Source: a bacterium
GTDB lineage: Bacteria; 4484-113; JAFGCY01
Direction: 5' to 3'
Assembly: GCA_020849855.1 (NCBI GenBank)
Contig: JADZFO010000046.1
Coordinates: forward strand, 37,985 to 101,984
DNA: 64,000 nucleotides
Under the pieces are notes generated by a model. That model did not search any database, was not told where the DNA came from, and worked only from the letters and a program-made list of their open reading frames with translations. Positions 8,692-16,637 of the stretch are shown here, one piece after another. The translations under genes were made by a program, and so were the position numbers. The stretch's first letter is position 1. The number at the start of each line of letters is the position of its first letter.

Positions 8692-9387
8692 CTACAACGC
8701 TTCTTCATCCGGCGTTGCCCCTTCAAGAGCTTCCCGCAGGTAGACAGTCAGCTCTTCCGTCCACAGTTGCCTGCGCACCTGAAGGTAAGCCACACAGACC
8801 AGCGGCAGCGCCGCGACGCTGATACCGGCGGCCAGATAGCCTGAGAAATACAGCCCCAGGAGCAGCATCCCCGCGCTAAACAGGGGCAGCAGCAGCCATT
8901 CCCAGCGCCAGAGCCTCCGGCCCGGTCGCAGATACCAGTCCAGATTGGCCGCCACGCGCCGCAGGGCGGGCAGCAGGCTGCCGGCGCTGTTGCGCGGCAG
9001 CAGCGCGCGCCAGGGCCAGGGGCAAGCCTCAAAGATCGTGTCGTGCTCCAGCCCGTCAAGCGCGATCCGGGTGAAAAGGTCGCTTTGGGACAGGCGGCGG
9101 CGCAGGCGGCGGCGCTCAGTGTGGCTGTAAAGCAGGGCTGGAATCAGAATGAGCAGGCACCAGCCGCCGGCAAGCCAGAGCAGAAGCGAGCTTACGGAGA
9201 CTTCGCGGGCCAGGCGGGCGAAGTAGTCCACCAGCGCAATCAGCAGGGGCAGGAGAGCTATCAGGTACAGCGAGAAGCGGGATAGGGCCGCGGTGTCATC
9301 CGCGCGGCGCGCCATCTGGCTTAGTGCCCGGTCCAGCGGAAGCAGTCCACCACCCGCTCTGCGCGCATCTTTGCCTGTGCTTCGCAC
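8692..9387 (-). CDS. Hypothetical four-helix membrane protein
   Basis: A protein of about 231 residues that I do not recognise. It shows two hydrophobic hairpins: LYLIALLPLLIALVDYF with LLLWLAGGWCLLILIPALLY, a basic cytoplasmic-type linker rich in arginine, then WEWLLLPLFSAGMLLLGLYF with AAGISVAALPLVCVAYL, and a charged C-terminal tail. The start is uncertain. The GTG at 9387 has GATACC seven nucleotides upstream, matching the leaderless pattern seen elsewhere, while an ATG at 9315 gives a 207-residue version that still keeps all four helices. The gene is convergent with the anti-sigma gene (2 nt between stop codons) and lies just downstream of the zinc-ribbon gene. No function can be assigned. 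Confidence 0.6.
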   Translation of the reverse strand: MRSTGKDARRAGGGLLPLDRALSQMARRADDTAALSRFSLYLIALLPLLIALVDYFARLAREVSVSSLLLWLAGGWCLLILIPALLYSHTERRRLRRRLSQSDLFTRIALDGLEHDTIFEACPWPWRALLPRNSAGSLLPALRRVAANLDWYLRPGRRLWRWEWLLLPLFSAGMLLLGLYFSGYLAAGISVAALPLVCVAYLQVRRQLWTEELTVYLREALEGATPDEEAL

Positions 9388-9451
9388 GGCCAATGGTATC
9401 GCAGAGCGTGGGTTCAGTAGCTTGAATGCAGTTGCCTGGGAAGGGCCTGTC

Positions 9452-9817
9452 CTAAAGCCGGACGGTCCAGGCCTCACTGCCCTTGGGCTCGCCATCGGCG
9501 GCGAGCGCCAGCACCGGGGGCTTGCCGCAGCTCAGGCAACGGTTGAACTTATAGTCCAGGCTGGAGAGGCGGCTGCCGCAGTGCGGACAGCGGTCCGCCT
9601 CGGCCAGGGCCGGAGCTGAGCTGTTCGCCGTCTCGGGGCTGGGCCCGGCGGCCGGGCGGCGCGCGACCTGCCCGAGGAAATCTTCAATACTTGAACGTGC
9701 TGCACTTGACTGCGCGGAGGCGTTCTCAGCTGCCGCGACTGCCTGCTCTTCACTGCTGGCGGACTGCCAAGCCGGCACTTCCAGCGGCTTGACTACACTG
9801 CGTTCGGTCCCTGTCAT
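9452..9817 (-). CDS. Small protein with a C-terminal zinc ribbon
   Basis: A 121-residue protein, unknown function. The N-terminal two thirds are low-complexity, rich in Ala, Ser and Glu, and probably disordered. The C-terminus holds a clear four-cysteine zinc ribbon: CPHCGSRLSSLDYKFNRC then LSCG (two CxxC knuckles about 15 residues apart). I chose the ATG at 9817, preceded by CAGGGAT; the frame stays open upstream but that part lacks any domain. Zinc ribbons of this kind occur in many small nucleic-acid or protein adaptors, so no role is claimed. It sits upstream of the four-helix membrane protein on the same strand. Confidence 0.55.
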   Translation of the reverse strand: MTGTERSVVKPLEVPAWQSASSEEQAVAAAENASAQSSAARSSIEDFLGQVARRPAAGPSPETANSSAPALAEADRCPHCGSRLSSLDYKFNRCLSCGKPPVLALAADGEPKGSEAWTVRL

Positions 9818-10076
9818 ATCCCTGCCCGTTGAGGAAATCTCCCCCACCTCCGGACACTTCAGCCCAGGCTCCCCACCGAGCCCTGCAGAGCGCACCGCAC
9901 TCTGAGGCCAGTTTAGACCTGCGGGCTCAGGCTTTGTTCCCAAGTTCCTTGAAAACTCGGCAAGACACCCAGCCGGCCAGTTCCGGACAGTAAACAGATG
10001 CAAGAGAAAGCAAGTTGCTACATCCCGACGGGAAATTTAACCTGTAGTGTCCGATTTCCAGCGAGGACAGCAACGC

Positions 10077-11657
10077 CTAGGGCTTCTCGCTCTTCTCCGC
10101 CGGTGCAGCACCGACGCTGAGTTCGGGCAGGCGGCGGATCAGGGCGTGCAGGTCCATGCCGGAGAGGGCTTCAACGATGGGCGGGAGCTGGGCCAGGACC
10201 TGGCTGACGTCCTGGGTGATCTTGGCCGCCCCTGTACCCTGCTGGCCGTCGCCGCCGCCGACCACCACGATCTTCTCGATGCGGCTCATCGGCTCAGCGA
10301 TCGCCTTGGCGATCTCAGGCAGCTTCTCGATCAGTAGCTGGGCGATGGCCGCCTCGTTGTATTCCTGCCAGGCGCGGGCCTTCTCCAGCGAGCCGGCCGC
10401 TTCGGCCAGGCCCTTCTGCTTGGCCACTTCGGCTTCCGCCAGACCCTTAGCCTGCACGGCCGACGCTTCCGCGGCGCCGGTGGCCTGGGTCACTTCGGCC
10501 TGGGCCAGACCGGTGATGCGCTGGCTGCGGCTCTGGCCCTCGGCGATGTTCTCCAGGCGGAAGCGCTCGGCTTCGGCCAGGCGCTCAACCTCATACTTCT
10601 TGGCGTCCGCCGGGCGCTGGATGGTGGCCTCCAGTTCCTTCTGGCGGCGCTCGATTTCCTTCTGCTCCAGCTCGATGCGCTTGGTCTTCTCGATGATCTC
10701 AACGTCGACTTCCTGCTCGCGCAGCTTGCGGATGCTCAGGGTGCGCTGCAGGTCATAGGCCAGATCGGCGTCGGCCTTCTGGGTGTTGACGTCCTTGGTG
10801 TAGTTGGCCACCTGCATTTCATAGTCGCGGTTGGCCTGGGCGATCTTGGTCTCGGCCTCGAACTTGGCCGCCTCGCCCTCCTGGCGGAAGCCGGCGGCCT
10901 TGATTGTCGCGTCGCGGCTGGCCTCGGCTTCGCCGATGGTGGCGTCCCTCTTCACTTCGGCGATACGCTTGCGGCCCAGGGCGTCAAGGTAGCCCTGGTT
11001 ATCGCGGACGTCGCGGGTGGTGAAGGAGATGATGGCCAGGCCCATGTTGGCCAGATCGGTGGCCGCCACGTCCTGCACGCGCTGGGCGAAGGCGTCGCGG
11101 TTCTTGTAGACATCTTCAACCGTCAGGGTACCCAGGATGGCGCGCAGGTGGCCTTCAAGGGTCTGCTGGGCGATCTGGGCGATCTGCTGCACACTCTTGT
11201 TCAGGAACTGCTCGACCGCGGTGGCGATGGAAACATCGTCGCCCTTGATCTTGATCTGGGCCACGCCGTCGACGATGACCGGCACACCCTGCTGGGTATA
11301 GACCTCCGGCGTCTTGACGTCGATGGTCATCAGCTCGAGGCTCAGGGTATCGACGCGCTCAACCACCGGCCAGACGAAGGTACCGCCACCCTTGATGATG
11401 CGGAAGCCGATGCGGCGGCTGCGCCCGTCAAGGTCGCGGATGCGCTGCCCCACGCCGCCGGAGATCACCATGACGGTGTTCGGCGGGACCTTGGTATATC
11501 GGCTGGCGAAGTAGGCGATGATGACAAAGAAGATCACCACGCCTGCAACCATCAGGAAAATCAGGGTCCCGCTGGGCAGTTTGAACTGCAGCAGGCCCGG
11601 CTGATTCAATGCATTAAGGAGCTGCGCGCTGCTTAGCGCCTCAACAAAGCTCAACAT
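10077..11657 (-). CDS. floT: Flotillin (SPFH/PHB domain membrane scaffold)
   Basis: A 526-residue flotillin. An N-terminal transmembrane segment (about residues 29-50, TLIFLMVAGVVIFFVIIAYF) is followed by the SPFH/PHB domain (NTVMVISGGVG ... FVWPVVERVDTLSLELMTID ... VPVIVDGVAQIKI ... LEGHLRAILGTLTVEDVYKN), then a long Ala/Glu/Lys/Gln coiled coil with the repeated EA/KGLAEAE motif typical of flotillin-1/YuaG (FloT), and a Gly-rich C-terminal tail. Flotillins oligomerise at the inner face of the membrane and organise functional membrane microdomains. An AAGGGATGG stretch precedes the ATG. In Bacillus subtilis the partner NfeD protein (YuaF) is encoded in the same operon. Here an NfeD gene lies 3 kb upstream on the same strand, separated by two secreted paralogs. 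Confidence 0.95.
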   Translation of the reverse strand: MLSFVEALSSAQLLNALNQPGLLQFKLPSGTLIFLMVAGVVIFFVIIAYFASRYTKVPPNTVMVISGGVGQRIRDLDGRSRRIGFRIIKGGGTFVWPVVERVDTLSLELMTIDVKTPEVYTQQGVPVIVDGVAQIKIKGDDVSIATAVEQFLNKSVQQIAQIAQQTLEGHLRAILGTLTVEDVYKNRDAFAQRVQDVAATDLANMGLAIISFTTRDVRDNQGYLDALGRKRIAEVKRDATIGEAEASRDATIKAAGFRQEGEAAKFEAETKIAQANRDYEMQVANYTKDVNTQKADADLAYDLQRTLSIRKLREQEVDVEIIEKTKRIELEQKEIERRQKELEATIQRPADAKKYEVERLAEAERFRLENIAEGQSRSQRITGLAQAEVTQATGAAEASAVQAKGLAEAEVAKQKGLAEAAGSLEKARAWQEYNEAAIAQLLIEKLPEIAKAIAEPMSRIEKIVVVGGGDGQQGTGAAKITQDVSQVLAQLPPIVEALSGMDLHALIRRLPELSVGAAPAEKSEKP

Positions 11658-11821
11658 TCGCCACCATCCCTTCCGCTATGCGTGGAGTGCTACTCCCCTC
11701 ACTGGCCCCTGCATGCCACATGCAGCCCCGGGCTGACGGTCACGATTATAACCGGGTTAAGCGCCCGCTGCAGCGAAATGCCTTCGAATCCGCCCGCCGC
11801 CAGTCTGCCTGAATTCGCGTA

Positions 11822-13186
11822 TCAATATGTATTCCAATGCTCAAAACTGGCCGGCGCGCTGAAGTCAAAGCTTCCCAGCACAGCCAGCCGAGGTGCGAGT
11901 TCCTTCTGCACTGTGCGCAGCTCCTGCGCGATGTAGGCATGGTACGCGCGGTAGCGCCGCTGCGGTAGCAGCCGGTAGGTCAAGCGCAGGTACTCACGGG
12001 CATCATCGAGGTCGCTTTCACAGCGGTAGTTCACCGGATTCAGCTCCGTGTATATTGCTCCGAAGAGTGATTCGTTGAACAACTCACTGTCGCGGCTCAG
12101 ACCGCGCAGACGGGACTGGATCTGGTCGACCTCACGCTGCAGGTCGAGCAAGGCATTGACCTGCGTCTGGCTTAGCTCTTCGGCGTGGCTGCGCAGCAGG
12201 CGGCCCGCAAACATGTTTGGGACAACCATGGCAAGGATGGTGTCCATGCTGCCGGAACCGACGGTCCCGGCCTGGCGGCAGGCGAAGCCGCTGAGCGCAT
12301 TGAAGGCGCGCCGCTCGCCGGCAAGGTTGAAGACGAGTTCGGCCTCCTTGGCGTGCTCCTTCCAGCGGACAGCAATAGGCAGGAGTCGCGACTGGCTGGC
12401 CATCAGCACCGCACCGCAAAGGACTTCGCCGCCTGGCGCAGCGCCCTTGGCAACGCTCTCGCGGATGAACGTTTCCGGCCAGCAGGCCGGATAGCTGCAA
12501 CTCGTCGCCGCGTTGCCTTCTTCCAGCCAGTCGCAGGCCTGCTCTATCTCGCCCAGGTTGAACAGCTCATCGGCATGCCACCACTTCGGCCAGGCCTCAT
12601 CCGGCCAGGCGCTGTTAATGCGTTCCAGCGCCCGGGCGAATTCCTCCTCATCGGCCACCATGGCATAGATCAGTGCTTCGCGGCGCCGCGCATCGTCAAG
12701 GGCTAGGTCTGCACTGATCACATCGATCTCACGGCGCCGCTGAGCGCGCTGAATCCGGGCCAGTGAGTAGAGCGCGAAGGGCGAGGCTCCGCCGCAATCG
12801 CGAGCCCTGACGAGCAGGTCGATGGCCAGGCTCTCGTCTTCCTGCGCGGCCCAACTGGAGTCAAGACCATAGGCACCCCGCCGGGTCAGCATAGCGGCCT
12901 GCAGACACCAGTAGCGCAGCTCCCAGTAGCGCGCTTCGCCGCCGTGCTCCGGCTCCAGCGTCTGCAACTGTTCCTGGCTCAGCACCGCCGGGTTGTAACG
13001 GGCGGACTCCCATGCGGACAGCTCGCCAATTGGCAGGAAGACGCGCCGCTCATGCTGCTGAACCAGCGCGGAGTAGTCCGCGAGGAGCGCATCGGACGGC
13101 GCAGTGCTGTCGGCCCGGGCCCGCCCGGTCGAAGTCACGATCAGGCTAAGCACCATAACCGCAATCAAGATCGCAGGCCGCATCAT
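11822..13186 (-). CDS. Secreted protein of unknown function, paralog A of a tandem pair
   Basis: A 454-residue protein with a signal peptide (AILIAVMVLSLIVTSTGRARA) and a mostly alpha-helical, Trp- and Leu-rich body that looks like degenerate TPR/Sel1-type solenoid (for example EIEQACDWLEEGNAA). It is a paralog of the next gene upstream: both share LEP then a ..RYWEL/RFWEL block, AR-x3-G-x-ASP-x-AL, AWPDEAxP and CWPETFIRES/LFPERFIRER, in the same order, and both end near FDF(S/A)A. The paralogs have almost identical lengths (454 and 455). Four or more conserved cysteines suggest disulfides in the periplasm. GGAGCAATAA precedes the start. No known domain is recognised. Location between flotillin and NfeD suggests a link to that membrane system, but this is only positional. 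Confidence 0.75.
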   Translation of the reverse strand: MMRPAILIAVMVLSLIVTSTGRARADSTAPSDALLADYSALVQQHERRVFLPIGELSAWESARYNPAVLSQEQLQTLEPEHGGEARYWELRYWCLQAAMLTRRGAYGLDSSWAAQEDESLAIDLLVRARDCGGASPFALYSLARIQRAQRRREIDVISADLALDDARRREALIYAMVADEEEFARALERINSAWPDEAWPKWWHADELFNLGEIEQACDWLEEGNAATSCSYPACWPETFIRESVAKGAAPGGEVLCGAVLMASQSRLLPIAVRWKEHAKEAELVFNLAGERRAFNALSGFACRQAGTVGSGSMDTILAMVVPNMFAGRLLRSHAEELSQTQVNALLDLQREVDQIQSRLRGLSRDSELFNESLFGAIYTELNPVNYRCESDLDDAREYLRLTYRLLPQRRYRAYHAYIAQELRTVQKELAPRLAVLGSFDFSAPASFEHWNTY

Positions 13187-13228
13187 TTATTGCTCCATGT
13201 TCTTGCTGTCCCAATGATAACGCGCAGG

Positions 13229-14596
13229 TCAAAAATCTGGTTCGTCCAGCGGCCAGCTCACCGCAGCAAAATCGAAGTCCTGAAGGCGCCGCAGGACGCT
13301 GGCGTAGTCGACGCGGACTGGTTCGATCTGCACTTCCACGTAGTCGCAGTAGATGCTCAGAGGCCCGCGCGGATCCATTAACTGCGGCTCAGGGCTTTCG
13401 TCGGCGTCAGCAAGCTGCCAGGCCGCAAGCTCTTCACCTTTGGGAAGCCTGATAGTCTCAACAGGTCCAATCACGTTTAGCTGCATACTCAGACCCGGCA
13501 GCAGCTCCAGCGCCGGCAGTGCACTGGCCGTCGCCTGCTTGTTTCGCGAAATCTGGCTAAGCGCGAATGAATAGCAGCGGGTCAGGCTTGCCAGCTGCTC
13601 CTGGCTGAGTCCGGCGCTGAGATTTTCAAGACTGTAGCGCGTCAGGCTGCGGCTGGAATTCAGCGCAGCATTGAGATGCCAGAAGTCTGCGCCGTCAGCC
13701 ATGGCCATGCGGCAGCAGGCGCGTACAGCCCAGGTGGCAAGATCCGGATCGCCGCCCAGGGCAAGGGTGCTGCTGATCTCCTTGATCCGGCTTTGAAGCC
13801 TGATTGCGTCCTGTGTCTGCGTTGAGGTGCTGGTGAAGAGGATCGCGCCGGCCAGGGCCCGGTCACCGCAGGGCTCTCTCAGGTTCAATCGCTCGCGGAT
13901 AAATCTCTCCGGGAAGAGCCCGGGACAGCCACAGACCGGCGCATTTGCGCAGGCAGTCAGTTCGGCAAGCGCCAGTTCGTTCTCGCCGTACTGCAAATAG
14001 TACTCAGCCAGCCAGAAATGCGGTGCTGCTTCGTCCGGCCACTGGCGGCGGATGTCGATCAGGTCTGCCAGGTGTTTGTCTTCATCCTCTGCCATCGCAG
14101 TCAGAAGGCTGGGCGCGTCAACAAGCCCGTCAATCTCAGCGCTGCGAAGCTGGTGCCTGATCTCAGCCAGCCGCAGCAGTGCTTCCGGGCTAGCCTTCCC
14201 GCTGCTGCGGGCGCGTTCCAGGAAGCCCGCGCATTGCAGCAGTACTTCCCGGTCATCAGAAGGCCGCAAGTAGTTGCCACCAGGCCAGTCTGCCGTGCTG
14301 ATCTGCAGCGACCAGCAGAGCAGCTCCCAGAAGCGTGGATCCGACCCAAACTGCGGCTCAAGACTCGCCAGCTTATCGTCGTCCACCAGTGCGCAGCCTT
14401 CAAGGTTGACAGTCGACAGGAACGCTAAGTCGGGCACCTTCCTGGGCGCCAAAGCAGGCTCGGCGAGTGCGGAATATGCGTCATAGAGTGCGTCGCCACT
14501 GGTCTCCATCGCTCTGGCGGGGCCGGGAAAGACAAAAGAAGAGCTCAGCAACAGTGTGGCAGCACAACACAAGGCCAGCTTCTCTGCAGCAATCAT
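13229..14596 (-). CDS. Secreted protein of unknown function, paralog B of a tandem pair
   Basis: A 455-residue protein; the ATG at 14596 is chosen because of the strong GGGGGAAGGG site just upstream and the signal peptide that follows (ALCCAATLLLSSSFVFPGPARA). The body is helical with Trp/Leu repeats and several cysteines. It aligns along its whole length with the downstream gene (11822-13186): LEPQFGSDPRFWELLCW matches LEPEHGGEARYWELRYW, and RRQWPDEAAPHFWLAEYY matches NSAWPDEAWPKWWHADEL. The pair thus arose by tandem duplication and has since diverged. It starts 31 nt after the NfeD stop codon, so co-transcription with NfeD is likely. Function unknown. Confidence 0.75.
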   Translation of the reverse strand: MIAAEKLALCCAATLLLSSSFVFPGPARAMETSGDALYDAYSALAEPALAPRKVPDLAFLSTVNLEGCALVDDDKLASLEPQFGSDPRFWELLCWSLQISTADWPGGNYLRPSDDREVLLQCAGFLERARSSGKASPEALLRLAEIRHQLRSAEIDGLVDAPSLLTAMAEDEDKHLADLIDIRRQWPDEAAPHFWLAEYYLQYGENELALAELTACANAPVCGCPGLFPERFIRERLNLREPCGDRALAGAILFTSTSTQTQDAIRLQSRIKEISSTLALGGDPDLATWAVRACCRMAMADGADFWHLNAALNSSRSLTRYSLENLSAGLSQEQLASLTRCYSFALSQISRNKQATASALPALELLPGLSMQLNVIGPVETIRLPKGEELAAWQLADADESPEPQLMDPRGPLSIYCDYVEVQIEPVRVDYASVLRRLQDFDFAAVSWPLDEPDF

Positions 14597-14627
14597 CCCT
14601 TCCCCCTGCGAACTACTAGCCGCGCAG

Positions 14628-15359
14628 CTATTCAAGCAGCTTGCGGCGTTCCTCGACGTAGACAACATTGCCCTGCACGCGGCGGATGCGTACCTTGCCG
14701 TGCTGGGCCACGCGGCCCGGACGGTCAAGGCGCGCCGGCGCTGTATAACGCGTGCCGCCCAGGACATAGGCGATCTCGCCGCTCATCTGGTGCTCGACCG
14801 GAGTAATGACATCCGCCTCCAGGCCGATCATCTCCTCCACGTGCGCTTCCGAGGAACCCTGCAGGCTGTAGAAAAGCTTGCCGATCACAAGCCAGAGCAG
14901 GCCGGCCATCGCCGCTCCGCCCAGCAGGGCCGGTCCCAGCGAGAGCAGTCCCTCCAGGCCGAAGTAAGTGGCCAGCAGGCCGCCGGCGCCAAAGCCGGAT
15001 ACGGTGCCCATCAGGGACATGGGTGAGAGGGGGCTGTAGGTGGCGAACTGGCCGCTGCTTTCAATGCCGTCACCGCTGTGGCCGGCCTCGCTGTCGTGCC
15101 CGCCATGCACGCCTTCCGCCGCTCCGTGGGCATGGTCCAGCTCGCCGTGGGCGCTGTCCAGATCGGTGTGCCCGACTTCCAGGTCGGCGTGATGCAGCTC
15201 GATATCGCCGTGGCCCAGCTCATGGCCGGCCCCTTCGCCCGCCCCGGCCGCCCCGCCGCCATGCACACCGTGCGCCAGCGCGCCGATGGCACCGGAGAGC
15301 AGCACATAAACAAGGCCGATCCCGAAGGCCAGCCAATAGACTGTCACAAGCCAGGTCAT
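14628..15359 (-). CDS. NfeD-like membrane protein with a histidine-rich loop
   Basis: A 243-residue protein. The start at 15359 has GGGTGAAG upstream and begins with a membrane helix (LVTVYWLAFGIGLVYVLLSG). Next comes a soluble loop of about 60 residues very rich in His, Gly, Asp and Glu, with repeated GH, HH and DxAH motifs (GHGDIELHHADLEVGH, LDHAHGAAEGVHGGH). Two or three more helices follow (GLLATYFGLEGLLSLGPALL, MAGLLWLVIGKLFY), and the C-terminus is the OB-fold of NfeD (EEMIGLEADVITPV ... GGTRYTAPARL ... HGKVRIRRVQGNVVYVEE). NfeD proteins pair with stomatin or flotillin (STOPP; YuaF with FloT). The short form without a ClpP-class protease domain is the flotillin-associated class. The His-rich loop is unusual and could bind metal. 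The upstream neighbour is a presenilin-like protease. Confidence 0.85.
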   Translation of the reverse strand: MTWLVTVYWLAFGIGLVYVLLSGAIGALAHGVHGGGAAGAGEGAGHELGHGDIELHHADLEVGHTDLDSAHGELDHAHGAAEGVHGGHDSEAGHSGDGIESSGQFATYSPLSPMSLMGTVSGFGAGGLLATYFGLEGLLSLGPALLGGAAMAGLLWLVIGKLFYSLQGSSEAHVEEMIGLEADVITPVEHQMSGEIAYVLGGTRYTAPARLDRPGRVAQHGKVRIRRVQGNVVYVEERRKLLE

Positions 15360-15409
15360 AACTTCACCCGGGCTATTGTAACTGGGTGGACAGGCCCGCG
15401 CATCGCCGC

Positions 15410-16399
15410 TTAGCCCTGGCCGCCGGGGAAGAGCTTGACCAGCAGCAGCACAAGAAAGACACCCACACCGATGATGCTGCAGACCACCTCCATGCGGTTG
15501 AGCCGCCGCATGCGCGGCTCGGTGATGAGCAGCAGGCCAATGGTGCCAATGCCAATGAAGGGCAGCGCCGGCAGGGGCTTGTTCAGCAGCAGGGCCGCGC
15601 AGAGGGCCACAAAGACCGAAAGCACCGAGGCGGCAAAGACCTTGCCGGGGTGGATGTGGTGGACCCAGGCCGCGCGGAATAGGAAGGCCAGGATAATGAA
15701 GTCGCCCATGCCAAGCACCGGGCTGGACTGGCCGGAGCCGGCCAGCGGCAGGTGCACGATGATGTAGTCCGCCAGGGGTGTGCGCAGCTCGGAGGCGACG
15801 GCCTGGCCCGCCTGGCGCGTGACCTCGGCCACTTTCTCCTGGTGCGCCACCAGGTCTTCGGCAATCTTCTTGGTTGGACCCTGGGCCACGGAGTAGATGT
15901 CGGCCATGGACATGGTCAGGGCCAGGGGGATGAGGTGCGTGGCGCGCTCCATCTTCTCGCCGATCCAGTAACCCAGGGGCAGGGCGATGACCATCAGGGC
16001 CAGGGCGGTGAAGGCCGGAACTATGCCGGAGTGCAGGTTGAGGGCATACAGCCCGGTTACCACCAGCACCCCCGCCAGGAACATGAAGGTGCGGGCGAAG
16101 ACGGACCAGAAGGGCCGCTGCGAGGCGATCAGCAGGCCGCAGAGCACCACGATTCCGATGGCCACGGAAAGCAGCTGCAGGGTGACCGACCCGCCGTCGG
16201 GCTGCTTGGGAAAGGCCAGGGTCAGCAGAAAGAAGCTGACCCAGGCGGCGCCGGCCAGCAAAGTCCACCAGCGTGCAGCCTTGTGGTGCTCCGGGGCGTT
16301 GTCGACAAGAAAAGGACGGTGCGCAGCAGGCGGCGGCCCGGGCTGCGCCCTGGCCTCTGTTTCGCTGTGTGCGGCTGTCCCCCCGCGACCCTCTGTCAC
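15410..16399 (-). CDS. Presenilin-like GxGD intramembrane aspartyl protease (putative)
   Basis: A 329-residue protein with about nine hydrophobic helices. Three motifs in order match the presenilin/archaeal presenilin-homolog family (MEROPS A22): Asp167 in MSMADIYSVAQG (DxxSV, as in archaeal homologs), the hallmark GMGD at 230-233 inside VLGMGDFIILAFLF, and PALP at 277-280 inside NKPLPALPFIGIGTIG. Helix order (Asp helix, hydrophilic loop of about 50 residues, GxGD helix, another helix, PAL helix) also fits. Presenilins cleave transmembrane segments of other proteins using the two aspartates. The GTG start is supported by TAGACA, 17 nt, GATAAT, six nt, GTG, a leaderless promoter. NfeD follows 50 nt downstream. 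Assignment rests on motifs and topology only; a structural or profile search would decide it. Confidence 0.7.
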   Translation of the reverse strand: MTEGRGGTAAHSETEARAQPGPPPAAHRPFLVDNAPEHHKAARWWTLLAGAAWVSFFLLTLAFPKQPDGGSVTLQLLSVAIGIVVLCGLLIASQRPFWSVFARTFMFLAGVLVVTGLYALNLHSGIVPAFTALALMVIALPLGYWIGEKMERATHLIPLALTMSMADIYSVAQGPTKKIAEDLVAHQEKVAEVTRQAGQAVASELRTPLADYIIVHLPLAGSGQSSPVLGMGDFIILAFLFRAAWVHHIHPGKVFAASVLSVFVALCAALLLNKPLPALPFIGIGTIGLLLITEPRMRRLNRMEVVCSIIGVGVFLVLLLVKLFPGGQG

Positions 16400-16405
16400 C
16401 GCAGC

Positions 16406-16434
16406 ATTATCGGCCCACCGGGCGGGGGTGTCTA
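16406..16434 (-). promoter_or_regulatory. Sigma70-type leaderless promoter for the protease-NfeD block
   Basis: On the minus strand: TAGACA at 16434-16429, a 17-nt spacer, GATAAT at 16411-16406, then GCTGCG and the GTG start at 16399. Both hexamers are one or two mismatches from consensus, and the six-nucleotide distance predicts a transcript beginning at the start codon. Confidence 0.6.
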
Positions 16435-16439
16435 GTGGG

Positions 16440-16631
16440 GCAGGACATTGGAGCAGGTTACAGGGAACAGGTTAGAGGGGACAGGTTACAGGGGACAGGG
16501 AGCAGTTGACAGAGAACAGGTGTCAGAGAACAGCTACCGGAAGTAAAGCACTTGAAACAGGGTGTGGCCTGAACTTCAGCATCTCCAGTTCTTGTCTGTC
16601 ACCTGTCACCTATAACCTGGCACCTATCCCC
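16440..16631 (+). repeat. Intergenic cluster of short ACAGGTTACAGGGGA-type repeats
   Basis: The spacer holds several imperfect direct copies of a motif close to ACAGGTTACAGGGGACAGG (16455-16530) and, after about 60 nt, the complementary form CTGTCACCTGTCACCTATAACC (shown here in two parts: CTGTCACCTGTCACC then TATAACC, 16595-16617). The two arms could fold into a long imperfect hairpin. No reading frame of substance is present. The repeats do not have the uniform spacing of a CRISPR. Confidence 0.6.
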
Positions 16632-16637
16632 AGCCAG

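Noticed and set aside
14628-16268. A long open frame joining the NfeD gene to an upstream segment that could look like a fused protein
   Set aside because: The part above 15359 is the antisense-phase shadow of the presenilin-like gene; NfeD has its own ATG with a Shine-Dalgarno site and first helix at 15359.
16440-16631. CRISPR array
   Set aside because: Units are short, imperfect and not separated by unique spacers of uniform length; no cas genes are nearby.
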